Of a DNA stretch of 64,000 nucleotides, positions 25,250 to 34,728 are shown piece after piece. The notes under the pieces are model-generated. The model had not been told where the DNA came from. It ran no database searches and saw only the letters and a list, made by a program, of their open reading frames with translations. The stretch's first letter is position 1; every line of letters starts with the position of its first letter. A program made the position numbers and the translations under genes. The DNA is from Rhizobium cauense (GTDB taxonomy: Bacteria > Pseudomonadota > Alphaproteobacteria > Rhizobiales > Rhizobiaceae): NCBI RefSeq assembly GCF_019511525.1, contig NZ_JAEUAT010000001.1, forward strand, positions 186,001 to 250,000, written 5' to 3'.

Positions 25250-26773
25250 TCACTTTTCGCGCAGCGTACGGGTGCGGTAATCTTCCAGCGAGACCGGGCG
25301 ATCCGGAATCTCGATGCGAAACTGCGTTCCGGCCGAGGGTTTTTCCACAAGCGCGATCGTGCCGCCATGCGCCAGCACCAGTTCGCGGGCAATCACGAGG
25401 CCGAGCCCGGTACCGCCGGAGCGGGCCGAGCCGCGAAACGCAGCGAAGAGATTCTGTCTGGCCTTCTGCGGCATGCCGGGACCGGTGTCGTCGATAATGA
25501 TGCTGACGACGCTGCCGACGCGCAGGGCCGAAACCGTGATGCGCTTGGCGCCGTCCGTCCCCCGGCCGCCGCCGGGCATGCTCAGCGCCTGCACGGCGTT
25601 GCGGCAGAGATTGTGAATCACGCGGAACATCTGCTCGCTGTCCGCATCGACCTCGAGTTCCACCTCCATCTGGTCGATGAATTCGATGCCGCTCTGAGCA
25701 TCGATCGCCAGCATGTCCTTCACGTCCTGGGTGAGGTCATAAAGCCGGATGCGGCGTCTGCGCGGCGCGGCCTCGGTCGCCTGTCCATAGGACAGCACCT
25801 CGGTCGTATAGCCCACGGCGCGATCGATCGTACGCAACAGCTTCGGCGCGAAGGCCTTCACCATCGGGTCATCGACATCCACGAGTCGATCCGACATCAG
25901 CTGCGCCGATGCGAGGATATTGCGCATATCGTGATTGATCTTCGAGACGGCGAGACCGAGTGCGGCCAGGTTCTTCTGCTGCTTCAGCGTCTTTTGCAGC
26001 TCCATCTGCATGGATGTCAGGTGCCGACCTGCTACGGCGAGCTCATCGCGCCCGCCGTCGCCGACAAACACGTTGCGCGGATTTTCCGGATCGGACGAGA
26101 ATTGCTGCATGCTGCCAGTCAGCTTGCGAATCGGGTGTATCAGGATGCGGTTGATCGCGAAGAACACCAGCGTCGCGGTAAACAGCGAAATCAGAATGGA
26201 TAGCAGGAAGACGTTGCGGGAGTAGACGAGCATGGCATTTCGGAGGTGCTTGTCCTTCATCACCACCTCGACGCCGGTCGTGGTGTCCTGCACCGGGCCG
26301 TAGACGCGGATCATCCGGTCGCCGCCGAAGATCAGCGTATCGAGCGCATCGCTGATCGCCGTCAGCGGCGGCACGTCGGTCAGGTCATACTGCTCGTCAA
26401 CGGAGGCAGGCATGTCCGTCGTCGCAAGCAGGCGCGAGGTCCCGTCCTTGCGCAGCACGATTGCCTTGGTCCCGGTTGCCTCGAGCGTTTCCTTCTGGAG
26501 AGCGCGCGGCAGCTCCACCGGTTGCAGGCCATCGATGACGATGGCCGCGGCTGCGGCAGCGTTCAGCCTGTCGCCCAGCCAGCGCAGGCGCATGCTGGCG
26601 ACCGAGGGAAAGAAGATCAGCACCTCAGCGAGCATGATGCAGACGACCGTCAGCCACAGCAGCTTGCCCGACAGACCGGCGAACTTGCCCGATGGGCGAT
26701 ACGCCGGCTTGTCGGCCTCAGCAGAGGCAACCCCACCTGGGGAAAGACCGTCACCTTGATCGTGGACTTGCAT
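25250..26773 (-). CDS. Orphan sensor histidine kinase
   Basis: 507 residues from the ATG at 26773 (a TTG and a GTG lie 18 and 15 bases earlier). After a cytoplasmic N-tail there is TM1 (~36-57), a ~130-residue periplasmic region, TM2 (~188-210), a HAMP-type linker, the phospho-acceptor box VSKINHDMRNILASAQ (His flanked by an unusual NHDMRN), then an HATPase_c domain with the N-box IHNLCRNAVQAL, DDTGPGMPQ and GTGLGLVIARELV. No response regulator is adjacent, so its partner is unknown. A tRNA gene lies downstream. Confidence 0.9.
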   Translation of the reverse strand: MQVHDQGDGLSPGGVASAEADKPAYRPSGKFAGLSGKLLWLTVVCIMLAEVLIFFPSVASMRLRWLGDRLNAAAAAAIVIDGLQPVELPRALQKETLEATGTKAIVLRKDGTSRLLATTDMPASVDEQYDLTDVPPLTAISDALDTLIFGGDRMIRVYGPVQDTTTGVEVVMKDKHLRNAMLVYSRNVFLLSILISLFTATLVFFAINRILIHPIRKLTGSMQQFSSDPENPRNVFVGDGGRDELAVAGRHLTSMQMELQKTLKQQKNLAALGLAVSKINHDMRNILASAQLMSDRLVDVDDPMVKAFAPKLLRTIDRAVGYTTEVLSYGQATEAAPRRRRIRLYDLTQDVKDMLAIDAQSGIEFIDQMEVELEVDADSEQMFRVIHNLCRNAVQALSMPGGGRGTDGAKRITVSALRVGSVVSIIIDDTGPGMPQKARQNLFAAFRGSARSGGTGLGLVIARELVLAHGGTIALVEKPSAGTQFRIEIPDRPVSLEDYRTRTLREK

Positions 26774-26961
26774 CGTCTCTCGTTCCACCAAAGCGCCGTA
26801 TCGCGCTCAATTCCTTGCTTTCAAGCATGTCATCGCTCCGACGCCGGGTTCCGTTTCCGTGGTGACATGCTCAGGCGACAGTCGCCTTTTGAGCGTTCTA
26901 TAATAGACCATGGCAGCCTGCTTACAAATCTTTGAGAGCAAAGCCATTTGCGACAAAAGGA

Positions 26962-26985
26962 AACGCCGCCCGAAGGCGGCGTTTC
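26962..26985 (-). terminator. Terminator of the chemoreceptor gene
   Basis: Perfect 10-bp stem AAACGCCGCC / GGCGGCGTTT with a TTCG-type loop, 26 bases after the receptor stop on the minus strand, followed by CCTTTTG. Confidence 0.75.
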
Positions 26986-27010
26986 GCATTGATCCAGCAA
27001 AGGGAGAAAA

Positions 27011-29011
27011 TCAGAACTCTTCCCAATTCTGCTCGGCGACCGCGGCATTGCCGCTGAAGGCACGTGCGACGGTACCCATTGCGCGGCGCGCCGGGGATGC
27101 CACCGGACGATGCTCCTGATAGCGGGCAACGGCGACCGGGGCCGCGGACGGGGCATTCGAGACCTTGAAGCGGGATATGAGGCGAACGAGGCCGTCCGCT
27201 TCGCCGGAGAGCTTGTGCGTTGCAGCCGAGGTTTCCTCGACCATGGCGGCGTTCTGCTGCGTCACCTGATCCATCTGGTTGACGGCAGTATTGACCTCCT
27301 TGAGACCAGTCGACTGCTCCTTCGCGGCCGTTGCGATCGAGTGAATATGGTCGTTGATCGCATTGACGCGGCGTTCGATCTGGGACAGCGCCTCGCCGGT
27401 TGCCTGCACCAGCTTCACGCCGACCTGAACTTCGTCGCCCGACTTGGTGATCAGGCCCTTGATGTCCTTTGCAGCCGTTGCCGAGCGCTGTGCCAGTTCG
27501 CGGACTTCCTGGGCGACTACGGCGAAGCCCTTGCCTGCTTCACCGGCACGCGCAGCCTCGACGCCGGCATTGAGGGCCAGCAGGTTCGTCTGGAAGGCGA
27601 TCTCGTCAATGACGTTGATGATCTGGCTGATCTCGCGCGAGGCCTGCTCGATCCGGCCCATGGCGTCGACGGCATTGCGGACCACCACGCCCGATTTGCC
27701 GGCATCGTCCTTGGCTTCGGAAACCATGACGCTGGCCTCCTGGGCGCGCTCGGTCGAATTGTTGACGACCGCTGTGATCTCGTCGAGCGCTGCCGAGGTT
27801 TCCTCGAGAGCAGCCGCCTGCTGTTCCGTACGCTTGGAGAGGTCGTCGCTCGCGGCGCGCAGTTCGTTGGTATTGCCGTGGAAGCCTTCTGCGGTCTCGC
27901 GCACTTCGCGCATGGTCGTCTGGAGCGTGGCGAAGGTGCTGTTGACGTTCTTCTGCAGTTCGGCGAAGGCGCCCTGGAAAGTGCCGCTCATCGTCTGCGT
28001 CAGGTCGCCTTCGGCCAGGCTTGCGATCACGCGGCGGGTTTCGCCGACACCGGCATCGACGCTCGAAAGCAGGTGGTTGATGTTGCTGGCGAACTGATTG
28101 AGGCTTTCGTCGCCATAGTCCTTGTCGATACGGCGGCCAAAATCGCCAGCCGCTGCAGCAGCGACGACAACGGACATGCTCGACTGCAGGTCATCGCTCT
28201 TGGCGCGCATCGCGGCTTCCTGCGCATTCATGCGGCGGACGGCGAGACCATTTTCCTTGAAGACCGCAACGGCAGCTGCCATTTCACCGATCTCGTCCTG
28301 GCGACCAGCAAACGGCACTTCCGCATCAAAGTTACCATCGGCAACTTCCTTGATCGCATCCGTCACCTTCTTGATCGGGCGGCTAAGCTGAATGGTGCCG
28401 ATGTAGAAGCCCATTACGACGCCAGCCATGATGCCGACACCGGTGATAGCGATCACGAGCCACAGAACAGAGGCCCGCGAGCTTTCGACCTGCGCATTGA
28501 CCGCATCCAGCGTCGCCTTGTCGGTAGCGACGATCGCATCGATCTCGGCCTGGAAGGCTTTCCGGTTCGCGCGGTTGGCATCGTTGTTGCCCTGCTCGTT
28601 CGCGGCCTGCGGGCTCACTTCAGTGCCGAGACGCGCTGTTTCGGAACGGAATGCCCGGAATTCCTTTGCGCGTTCAGTCATTTTCACAAAGGTATCTTTC
28701 TGGCTTTCCGGAACAAGCGGAGCCCAGGTGGCGATCACCTTGTCGATCTGGTCGAGGTTCGCAAGCAGTCCCTTGGCGAAGGCGCCTGCCTCCTTTGTCG
28801 AGGGCGCGCCATAAATGCCGCGTGCTTCCATGACCGTTGCCGTCACAAAGCGGTTAAGGCGCTCGCCGGCGTAGGCGCGATCAGACGCGTCCTCATATGC
28901 CGACAAGTTTCCATCGTATTGATGCACGGCCCAAAGTGCCGTCGCCCCGATCAGCAATGCAACGCCGCACATCGCGGAAACAAGCAGATTGATCTTACCT
29001 CGAATTTTCAA
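27011..29011 (-). CDS. Methyl-accepting chemotaxis protein
   Basis: 666 residues if translation begins at the TTG at 29011, six bases after GGGGGG, which gives the usual start KIRGKINLLVS; a TTG 27 bases upstream (29038) is the alternative, and no ATG fits. TM1 (~9-31), a helical periplasmic ligand domain (~32-175), TM2 (~178-204), HAMP, and the signalling hairpin whose tip is the invariant [21 protein letters not shown] in two halves. The C-terminus ends NWEEF, a CheR/CheB-docking pentapeptide. The ligand is not predictable. Confidence 0.93.
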   Translation of the reverse strand: MKIRGKINLLVSAMCGVALLIGATALWAVHQYDGNLSAYEDASDRAYAGERLNRFVTATVMEARGIYGAPSTKEAGAFAKGLLANLDQIDKVIATWAPLVPESQKDTFVKMTERAKEFRAFRSETARLGTEVSPQAANEQGNNDANRANRKAFQAEIDAIVATDKATLDAVNAQVESSRASVLWLVIAITGVGIMAGVVMGFYIGTIQLSRPIKKVTDAIKEVADGNFDAEVPFAGRQDEIGEMAAAVAVFKENGLAVRRMNAQEAAMRAKSDDLQSSMSVVVAAAAAGDFGRRIDKDYGDESLNQFASNINHLLSSVDAGVGETRRVIASLAEGDLTQTMSGTFQGAFAELQKNVNSTFATLQTTMREVRETAEGFHGNTNELRAASDDLSKRTEQQAAALEETSAALDEITAVVNNSTERAQEASVMVSEAKDDAGKSGVVVRNAVDAMGRIEQASREISQIINVIDEIAFQTNLLALNAGVEAARAGEAGKGFAVVAQEVRELAQRSATAAKDIKGLITKSGDEVQVGVKLVQATGEALSQIERRVNAINDHIHSIATAAKEQSTGLKEVNTAVNQMDQVTQQNAAMVEETSAATHKLSGEADGLVRLISRFKVSNAPSAAPVAVARYQEHRPVASPARRAMGTVARAFSGNAAVAEQNWEEF

Positions 29012-29296
29012 AGGAAGCCCCCCAAAGACTGATGACAAGCCGGGAAAGCTTTCCGGCCGATAGCTAAATTTGGCTCAAATAAATTAACGTTAGATTTCGT
29101 ATGCTTGGCCGGATCACTACAAAAAATTACCTGTACTTAGTCGTCACCGTTTCTTTTTTTGCGCCAAGAAACGCTAGACTGCCGCGAGAATGCGCGCATC
29201 GGTTGCGATCGAGGAAAAATATTACGCACGCCCAGCGTCTGCACGCTGTCACAAACATTAATTTGCTTCGCTAAATTTTGTATCGCCGGTACGAAA

Positions 29297-29311
29297 CCCG
29301 GAAATTCCGGG
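29297..29311. promoter_or_regulatory. Palindrome just upstream of the rpmH promoter
   Basis: CCCGGAA, one base, TTCCGGG: perfect 7-bp arms, ending six bases before the -35 box. A binding site for a regulator is possible; no factor is assigned. Confidence 0.4.
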
Positions 29312-29317
29312 CGATAA

Positions 29318-29346
29318 TTGACTTTGGCGGCCTTCATCCGTATAAG
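29318..29346 (+). promoter_or_regulatory. Promoter of rpmH-rnpA-yidC
   Basis: TTGACT, 17-base spacer, TATAAG: a strong housekeeping promoter. Transcription would start near 29353, leaving a leader of about 104 bases before the rpmH ATG. Confidence 0.8.
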
Positions 29347-29456
29347 CCGCCGCACGTCCGGTCATATAAGGCTCTTGTAGCCTCGCCCGTTCGAAAAACA
29401 ACGCTCCTTGCAATATGCAAATTCAAGAAGGGCCGCACTCCGCGGTGTTTAAATAA

Positions 29457-29591
29457 ATGAAGCGTACGTACCAACCATCCAAGCTTGTTCGCAAGCGCCG
29501 CCACGGTTTCCGTGCACGTATGGCCACCAAGGGCGGCCGTAAGGTTATCGTTGCTCGCCGCGCACGCGGTCGCAAGCGTCTTTCGGCCTAA
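29457..29591 (+). CDS. rpmH: 50S ribosomal protein L34
   Basis: 44 residues: [20 protein letters not shown], then a very basic C-terminal half ending RKRLSA, the standard bacterial L34 in length and sequence. It is a structural protein of the large ribosomal subunit. First gene of the conserved rpmH-rnpA-yidC cluster, starting about 104 bases after the predicted transcription start, and 21 bases before rnpA. No strong Shine-Dalgarno precedes the ATG; the leader is AT-rich. Confidence 0.97.
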   Translation: MKRTYQPSKLVRKRRHGFRARMATKGGRKVIVARRARGRKRLSA

Positions 29592-29612
29592 GGCCGAATT
29601 GCCCGATAAGAG

Positions 29613-30014
29613 ATGGCGGGCGAATTGACGACCAATAATAAAAAAATGACTGCCGGGCGGCTGAAAAGCCGCCCGCAGTTTCTTGCTGTCCGCAATGGCG
29701 AAAAACGCAAGGGCGGCTTCTTCCTGCTTGAAGTGCTCGACAGGAAAGAACCCGATACAGAAGCCCGCGTCGGCTTCACCGTCACCAAGAAACATGGCAA
29801 CTCGGTCGAAAGAAACCGCATGAGGCGGCGCCTGAAAGAGGCGGTGCGACTTCATGCAGGGTTTGCAATGCAGCCCGGACACGACTATGTGGTTGTCGCG
29901 CGAAGAGACGTGCTGAATGCACCCTTCGAGAAATTAGCCGCAGAGCTCAAAACTCGCGTCGAGACCAAGCAGAAACACAAGCGGTCCGGAGACGGCCGCC
30001 CCAGGAACGTATGA
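29613..30014 (+). CDS. rnpA: Ribonuclease P protein component
   Basis: 133 residues from ATG 29613; an internal ATG at 29646 ([12 protein letters not shown]) is an equally plausible start. The core RNP motif [26 protein letters not shown] (residues ~53-78, read in parts) is the canonical RNR region that binds the RNase P RNA and the tRNA leader. It works with the rnpB RNA, which is not in this window, to mature tRNA 5' ends. It overlaps the yidC start by four bases. Confidence 0.95.
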   Translation: MAGELTTNNKKMTAGRLKSRPQFLAVRNGEKRKGGFFLLEVLDRKEPDTEARVGFTVTKKHGNSVERNRMRRRLKEAVRLHAGFAMQPGHDYVVVARRDVLNAPFEKLAAELKTRVETKQKHKRSGDGRPRNV

Positions 30015-31807
30015 TGCAAAACAACCGCAACTACTTCATTGCGATCGCTCTCTCCGTGCTGATCGTTCTCGGGTGGCAATTCCTCTACATGAATCCGCGC
30101 ATCGAGGCGCAGCGCAAGGCGGAACTCGCCCGGAAAGCCGCGCAGCAGACGGAACAGGTGCAGACGCCCGCAGCTGGGGGCACGACGACGGCGCAACCAA
30201 GTGGTGCTGCGCCCTCCGGCCAGGCTCCGGCGACCACGTCGCTGGCCGATGCGCTTGCCAAGAACCCACGCGTCGCGATCGACACAGTCTCGCTCGCAGG
30301 TTCGATCAACCTCGCAGGCGCTCGTCTCGACGACCTCCGGCTCAAGGGCTACCATGAGACCGTCGACGACTCGAGCCCGATCATTACCCTCTTCAGCCCC
30401 TCCGAAACCAAGGACGGCTACTTCAGCGAAATCGGCTACGTCGGCAATGACGCTACCGGCACGGTTCCCGGTCCGACGACGCTCTGGACAGCGCCGGAAG
30501 GTGCAAAGCTGACCGAGAAGACACCGGTCACGCTCACCTACAAGAACGAGAAGGGCCTAACCTTCGAGCGCACCATCTCGGTCGACGAACACTATATGTT
30601 CACCGTTACCGACAAGGTCACCAATGCCGGCGATGCCGCAGCCGCCCTGTCATCCTACGGACGCGTGACGCGCTACAACAAGCCGGCGGTCGCCTCCACC
30701 TATGTGCTGCATGAAGGCTTTATCGGCGTCATCGGCGACAGCCTGGTCGAAAGCAAGTACACGGCAGTCGAAGAAGAACCCGTCACGCACACCGCTGCAA
30801 AGGGCGGCTGGCTCGGCATCACTGATAAATACTGGGCAGCGACGATCATTCCGCCGCAGCAGACGCCTTATGATTCACGCTTCAGTCACTTCACCGATGG
30901 CCAGCCGCGCTTCCAGGCAGACTACAAGCAGGAGGCGGTCACCGTCGCGCCCGGCCAGTCGATCGAGCTGAAGAACCTTGTCTTCGCCGGTGCCAAGGAA
31001 GTTCCCGTCATCGACGGCTATGAAGCTACCTACCAGATCCCGCGCTTCGATCGCCTGATCGATTGGGGCTGGTTCTATTTCATCACCAAGCCGATGTTCA
31101 AGCTGATGGACTTCTTCTTCCGCTACTTCGGCAACTTCGGCGTGGCGATCCTGCTCACCACGATCGTCGTCAAGGCATTGTTCTTCCCGCTCGCCAGCAA
31201 GCAGTACGCTTCGATGGCAAACATGAAGCGCATGCAGCCGAAGATGGAAGAGCTCAAGGCCAAGTTCGGCGACGACCGCATGGGCCTGCAGCAGGCGACG
31301 ATGCAGCTCTACAAGGACGAAAAGATCAACCCGATTGCCGGTTGCTGGCCGATCCTGCTGCAGATTCCCGTGTTCTTCGCGCTCTACAAGGTGATCTACA
31401 TCACCATCGAAATGCGCCACGCGCCGTTCTTCGGCTGGATCCAGGATCTGTCAGCACCCGATCCGACCTCGTTCATCAACCTCTTCGGCCTCCTGCCGTT
31501 TACCGCGCCGACCTTCCTGCATCTCGGCGTATGGCCGCTGATCATGGGTGTCACGATGTTCGTGCAAATGCGCATGAACCCGACGCCGCCGGATCCGACG
31601 CAGGCGATGATTTTCAACTGGATGCCGCTGGTCTTCACCTTCATGCTGGCGAGCTTCCCGGCGGGTCTGGTCATCTACTGGGCGTGGAACAATACGCTCT
31701 CGGTGCTGCAGCAGTCTGTCATCATGAAGCGCCACGGCGTGAAGATCGAGCTCTTCGACAACCTGAAGGGGTTCTTCAAACGAAAGCCGGCCCCCAACGA
31801 GAAATGA
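30011..31807 (+). CDS. yidC: Membrane protein insertase YidC
   Basis: 598 residues, the Gram-negative type: N-terminal TM1 ([20 protein letters not shown]), an Ala/Thr/Pro-rich linker, a large periplasmic P1 domain (~65-350), then the conserved insertase core with five helices ([40 protein letters not shown] and [20 protein letters not shown]). The hydrophilic-groove Arg fits the position after the second core helix start. It inserts and folds inner-membrane proteins with or without SecYEG. Starts inside the rnpA stop and ends at a terminator. Confidence 0.97.
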   Translation: MMQNNRNYFIAIALSVLIVLGWQFLYMNPRIEAQRKAELARKAAQQTEQVQTPAAGGTTTAQPSGAAPSGQAPATTSLADALAKNPRVAIDTVSLAGSINLAGARLDDLRLKGYHETVDDSSPIITLFSPSETKDGYFSEIGYVGNDATGTVPGPTTLWTAPEGAKLTEKTPVTLTYKNEKGLTFERTISVDEHYMFTVTDKVTNAGDAAAALSSYGRVTRYNKPAVASTYVLHEGFIGVIGDSLVESKYTAVEEEPVTHTAAKGGWLGITDKYWAATIIPPQQTPYDSRFSHFTDGQPRFQADYKQEAVTVAPGQSIELKNLVFAGAKEVPVIDGYEATYQIPRFDRLIDWGWFYFITKPMFKLMDFFFRYFGNFGVAILLTTIVVKALFFPLASKQYASMANMKRMQPKMEELKAKFGDDRMGLQQATMQLYKDEKINPIAGCWPILLQIPVFFALYKVIYITIEMRHAPFFGWIQDLSAPDPTSFINLFGLLPFTAPTFLHLGVWPLIMGVTMFVQMRMNPTPPDPTQAMIFNWMPLVFTFMLASFPAGLVIYWAWNNTLSVLQQSVIMKRHGVKIELFDNLKGFFKRKPAPNEK

Positions 31808-31810
31808 CGA

Positions 31811-31836
31811 AAGCCCCGCTTCGGCGGGGCTTTTCA
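31811..31836 (+). terminator. Rho-independent terminator after yidC
   Basis: Stem AAGCCCCGC / GCGGGGCTT closed by a TTCG tetraloop and followed by a T-rich stretch, four bases after the yidC stop. It ends the rpmH-rnpA-yidC unit, so engB needs its own promoter; a TTGACA lies at 31885-31890. Confidence 0.9.
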
Positions 31837-31946
31837 TTTCTGCCGACGTTACAACCGTATCGAGGGGGACTGTCAGCCTGCCGGTTGACAAAATCGCCCG
31901 AAACCTGAATGCCATAGGCACACTGGATTGGACTGGAAAAGGCCGA

Positions 31947-32606
31947 ATGACCGACAACAAGAACGACAAGCCGCTCTTCGGACGCCCCTGGACCTTCATC
32001 CGCGGCGTGCCGTCCCTGAAATTCCTGCCGCCGGAAGGGCCGTTGGAAGTGGCTTTCGCCGGCCGCTCGAATGTCGGCAAGTCGTCGCTGATCAATGCGC
32101 TCGTCAGCCACAAGGGGCTGGCGCGCACCTCCAACACACCCGGCCGCACGCAGGAGCTCAATTATTTTGTGCCCGAAGGCTATTCGGGTGAAGGCGGCGA
32201 TCTGCCGCCGATGGCGCTCGTCGACATGCCAGGCTACGGCTACGCGCAGGCCCCGAAGGATCAGGTCGATGCCTGGACGAAGCTCGTCTTCGATTATCTG
32301 CGTGGGCGGGCGACGCTGAAGCGCGTCTATGTGCTGATCGACAGCCGTCACGGGGTCAAGAAGAACGACGACGAAGTTCTCGACCTGCTCGACAAGGCTG
32401 CTGTCTCCTACCAGATCGTTCTCACCAAGACGGACAAGATCAAGCCGCCAGCGGTCACGAAGCTGCTTGCCGAGACCGCCGAGAAAATCAAGAAGCGTCC
32501 GGCCGCCTATCCCGCCATCATCGCTACGTCCTCGGAAAAAAGCGAAGGCCTGGACGACCTGCGCCAGGCAATCGCGGAGACGGTCGGCATCGCCAACTGG
32601 AAATGA
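31947..32606 (+). CDS. engB: Ribosome biogenesis GTP-binding protein EngB (YihA/YsxC)
   Basis: 219 residues. TRAFAC-class GTPase with G1 [15 protein letters not shown]2 Thr in NTPGRTQ, G3 DMPGYGYA, G4 TKTDK and a G5-like TSS. EngB assists late assembly of the 50S subunit and is essential in most bacteria. The family-typical [10 protein letters not shown] region is here [10 protein letters not shown]. It comes after the yidC terminator, as in many proteobacteria where it neighbours the rpmH cluster. Confidence 0.96.
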   Translation: MTDNKNDKPLFGRPWTFIRGVPSLKFLPPEGPLEVAFAGRSNVGKSSLINALVSHKGLARTSNTPGRTQELNYFVPEGYSGEGGDLPPMALVDMPGYGYAQAPKDQVDAWTKLVFDYLRGRATLKRVYVLIDSRHGVKKNDDEVLDLLDKAAVSYQIVLTKTDKIKPPAVTKLLAETAEKIKKRPAAYPAIIATSSEKSEGLDDLRQAIAETVGIANWK

Positions 32607-32609
32607 CAA

Positions 32610-32638
32610 GGGGCGCGCCCGGTACGCAGGCGCGCCCC
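32610..32638. terminator. GC-rich hairpin between convergent engB and fasciclin genes
   Basis: Perfect 10-bp stem GGGGCGCGCC / GGCGCGCCCC with a 9-nt loop, directly after the engB stop. There is no T run on either strand, so intrinsic termination is uncertain; it may mark the shared 3' end of both messages. Confidence 0.5.
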
Positions 32639-32655
32639 CAAACTGCCTCACTCAA

Positions 32656-33213
32656 TTACATCTTCGGCAGCAGGACCTTGTCGACGACGTGAATCACGCC
32701 GTTCGACTGTTTGACGTCGGCAATCGTAACGTCAGCGACGTCACCGTTCTCGTCGGTCAGCGTGATCTTGCCCATGCTTTCCCTGGCCTTGAGCACGCAA
32801 CCCCCGACAGTCTTGATGTCGTGCTCGCCGCCGTCATCCTTGATCATCTTGACGACAGCTTTCGACATCGCGTCAGCAGCCACGACGTGGCAGGTCAGGA
32901 TCTTCGTCAGCTTCGCCTTGTTCTCCGGTTTCAAGAGCGTGTCGACCGTGCCGGCAGGCAGGGCTGCGAAGGCTTCGTTTGTCGGCGCAAAGACCGTGAA
33001 AGGCCCCTTGCCCTCAAGGGTCGAGACCAGGCCAGCTGCCTTGACGGCCGCAACGAGGGTGGTGTGGTCCTTGGAGTTCACGGCGTTTTCGACGATGTTT
33101 TTCGTCGGATACATGGCCGCGCCGCCCACCATCGGGTTCTTGGCCTCAGCGACGAAGGCAAATGCGGACACGGCAGCAACAAGCGCACTCAGGCGCAGTG
33201 CAGACTTCATCAT
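32656..33213 (-). CDS. Secreted fasciclin (FAS1) domain protein
   Basis: 185 residues: signal peptide (KSALRLSALVAAVSAFAFVA, cleaved near AEA) followed by one FAS1 domain with the H1 motif GPFTVFAPTNEAFAAL, the central YH-region counterpart LTCHVVAADAM, and the closing GVIHVVDKVLLP. FAS1 proteins are adhesion or matrix proteins; in Rhizobium-type bacteria some affect attachment and symbiosis. ATG preceded by GAGGAGAAC. It sits 124 bases downstream of the RskA-like anti-sigma gene on the same strand and is the likely target of that sigma factor. Confidence 0.9.
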   Translation of the reverse strand: MMKSALRLSALVAAVSAFAFVAEAKNPMVGGAAMYPTKNIVENAVNSKDHTTLVAAVKAAGLVSTLEGKGPFTVFAPTNEAFAALPAGTVDTLLKPENKAKLTKILTCHVVAADAMSKAVVKMIKDDGGEHDIKTVGGCVLKARESMGKITLTDENGDVADVTIADVKQSNGVIHVVDKVLLPKM

Positions 33214-33337
33214 GATTGTTCTCCTCTAGCGTCCGAACGGAGACAGGTCGAATACCGGCATCCCGTTGCGGACATCAGGATCTACGGAGAGCTTGCGGGA
33301 AGAGTTTCAGCACGATTTCACTTCGACAAGAAAAACG

Positions 33338-34060
33338 TCAGCGGCGATGTGCCGTGCCGCTCGCAACGATCGGCCCGGTGGCCTGCCCGGTCGGCGAGCC
33401 GCCGAAGGGCTCCAGACTGACGGCAAAAGTCGTCCCCTCGCCTATGCTGCCCCGCATATCCGCGGGTATTGCAAGCTCGCCCGTTTGGCCCGGAGGAAAC
33501 ACGCCGAGCGACTTTGCCGCGCCGCTTGCGGGCACAAGCCAAAGCTCTAGCGACTTTTCCTGAGGCTTGCCGGCTGCAACCGGCACGATCCTCATTTTGC
33601 CGCTCTGCCTGTCGTAGGATGCCAGCAGGTTGATCTGGCCATTGGAGGCCGCGGTCAGGTCGGCCACCAGTGGGTCCGATGTCTGGGGCGGAGAGACCGC
33701 AACAGTTGCGATCGTCAGCGCACCAACCGTAATCAGCAGGGAGACAAACGCGAGACAGCGCCAGAAGACAAGCGACCCCCATACACCGGACGCCGGAGCA
33801 GGCGCGGCTTCGGGCGGGCCGAAGAGCCGCTCCTCGATCTGCTTGAACGCCTCCTGGTTGGGGCTGGCGTCGTCGTAATCGTCGTTGAATGCGGAGAGGT
33901 TGGCTTCCCAGCGACTGACGATGGCGGCGAACTGCCTGTCGCTGCGCATCCGCTCTTCCACGACCCGCCGATCCTTGAAGGAAAGAACACCAAGAACATA
34001 CTCGCCGGCGAGTACCTCGTCGCGGGAGCGGCCTCCCTTGCTCTGATCCGGCGATGTCAT
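33338..34060 (-). CDS. RskA-family anti-sigma factor
   Basis: 240 residues. The N-terminal cytoplasmic ~95 residues hold the sigma-binding helices (RDEVLAGEYVLGVLSFKDRR, EERMRSDRQFAAIVSRWEA), then one TM helix (~98-121) and a periplasmic RskA domain with KSLELWLVPASGAAKSLGVF and a C-terminal GSPTGQATGPIVASG. The membrane anchor should hold the sigma factor inactive until regulated proteolysis. Start overlaps the sigma-factor stop (ATGA), so the two are made together. Confidence 0.88.
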   Translation of the reverse strand: MTSPDQSKGGRSRDEVLAGEYVLGVLSFKDRRVVEERMRSDRQFAAIVSRWEANLSAFNDDYDDASPNQEAFKQIEERLFGPPEAAPAPASGVWGSLVFWRCLAFVSLLITVGALTIATVAVSPPQTSDPLVADLTAASNGQINLLASYDRQSGKMRIVPVAAGKPQEKSLELWLVPASGAAKSLGVFPPGQTGELAIPADMRGSIGEGTTFAVSLEPFGGSPTGQATGPIVASGTAHRR

Positions 34061-34596
34061 CGTTCCATGCACTCTCTCAGTTTCAAGAGGCTGCGACGCA
34101 GCCATGTGCGCATCGTGTTCAAAGGGACGCCAAACTGATCGGCCAGTTCCTGATAGCTCTGCCCTTCGACGTAAGCTTTCTTCACTGCCATTGCCCGATC
34201 AGCTTCCAACTCTTCCATGCAGGTGTCAATGCGCCTTCCTTCATCCTTGATCACAGTCTGTATCTCGGGGGAGGGCTCGTCATCCGCGAGGTCGTAGGCA
34301 CTGTCCAATTCGTCGGCAATCGGCTTGCGCGCCCGCATGATGTCGATTGCCTGGTTGCGCGCAATTGCCGCGAGCCAGGACGACGGCGCCCCGGAGCCGG
34401 CAGCGAAGACCCCGGCGCGCTGCCAAATCTTCACGTAGACCTCCTGAAGCGATTCCTCGGCCTCGGTTCTGTCCCTCAAGATACGCAGGCAGATGGAAAA
34501 GAGTTTCGGGCTGGTCTCGCGATAGAGCGCCGCAAAGGCCTTGCGATCGCCGATCGCCACGAGGCTGATCAGATGCGCGATTTCGTCGCTTGTCAT
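34057..34596 (-). CDS. ECF sigma factor, SigK-like
   Basis: 179 residues from the ATG preceded by AAGGGG; the much longer open frame upstream is the shadow of argB. Region 2 (FAALYRETSPKLFSICLRIL, then RDRTEAEESLQEVYVKIW) and region 4 (KKAYVEGQSYQELADQFGVP with TMRTWLRRSLLKLRECM) are complete. ECF factors direct RNA polymerase to a small stress regulon. Paired with an RskA-like anti-sigma and a fasciclin gene, the same trio of families as mycobacterial SigK-RskA-MPB70/83. Confidence 0.9.
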   Translation of the reverse strand: MTSDEIAHLISLVAIGDRKAFAALYRETSPKLFSICLRILRDRTEAEESLQEVYVKIWQRAGVFAAGSGAPSSWLAAIARNQAIDIMRARKPIADELDSAYDLADDEPSPEIQTVIKDEGRRIDTCMEELEADRAMAVKKAYVEGQSYQELADQFGVPLNTMRTWLRRSLLKLRECMER

Positions 34597-34728
34597 GCCA
34601 TGCCCCTTGCAACTAGCCCGGTTCCCCGGACTCACTGCCAGCTGATACGGTAAACTAATGGTCTCTGGATTATTCCATCTGTCAAAAACTTGAGATAAAA
34701 GGCCGCGATCAATTCCACGGGGTATCCC

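Larger units (their letters stand above)
29012..29456. other. 445-base AT-richer intergenic region between the chemoreceptor and rpmH
   Basis: No coding frame with support was seen. It contains the upstream region of the minus-strand receptor and the rpmH promoter at 29318-29346, with a palindrome next to it. The base composition is clearly more AT than in the flanking genes. Confidence 0.5.

Noticed and set aside
27110..29032. 640-codon open frame antisense to the chemoreceptor
   Set aside because: Composition shadow. The minus-strand receptor is complete and the antisense product has no recognisable domain.
29334..29882. 182-codon minus-strand frame over rpmH-rnpA
   Set aside because: Overlaps L34 and RNase P protein on the other strand; no support.
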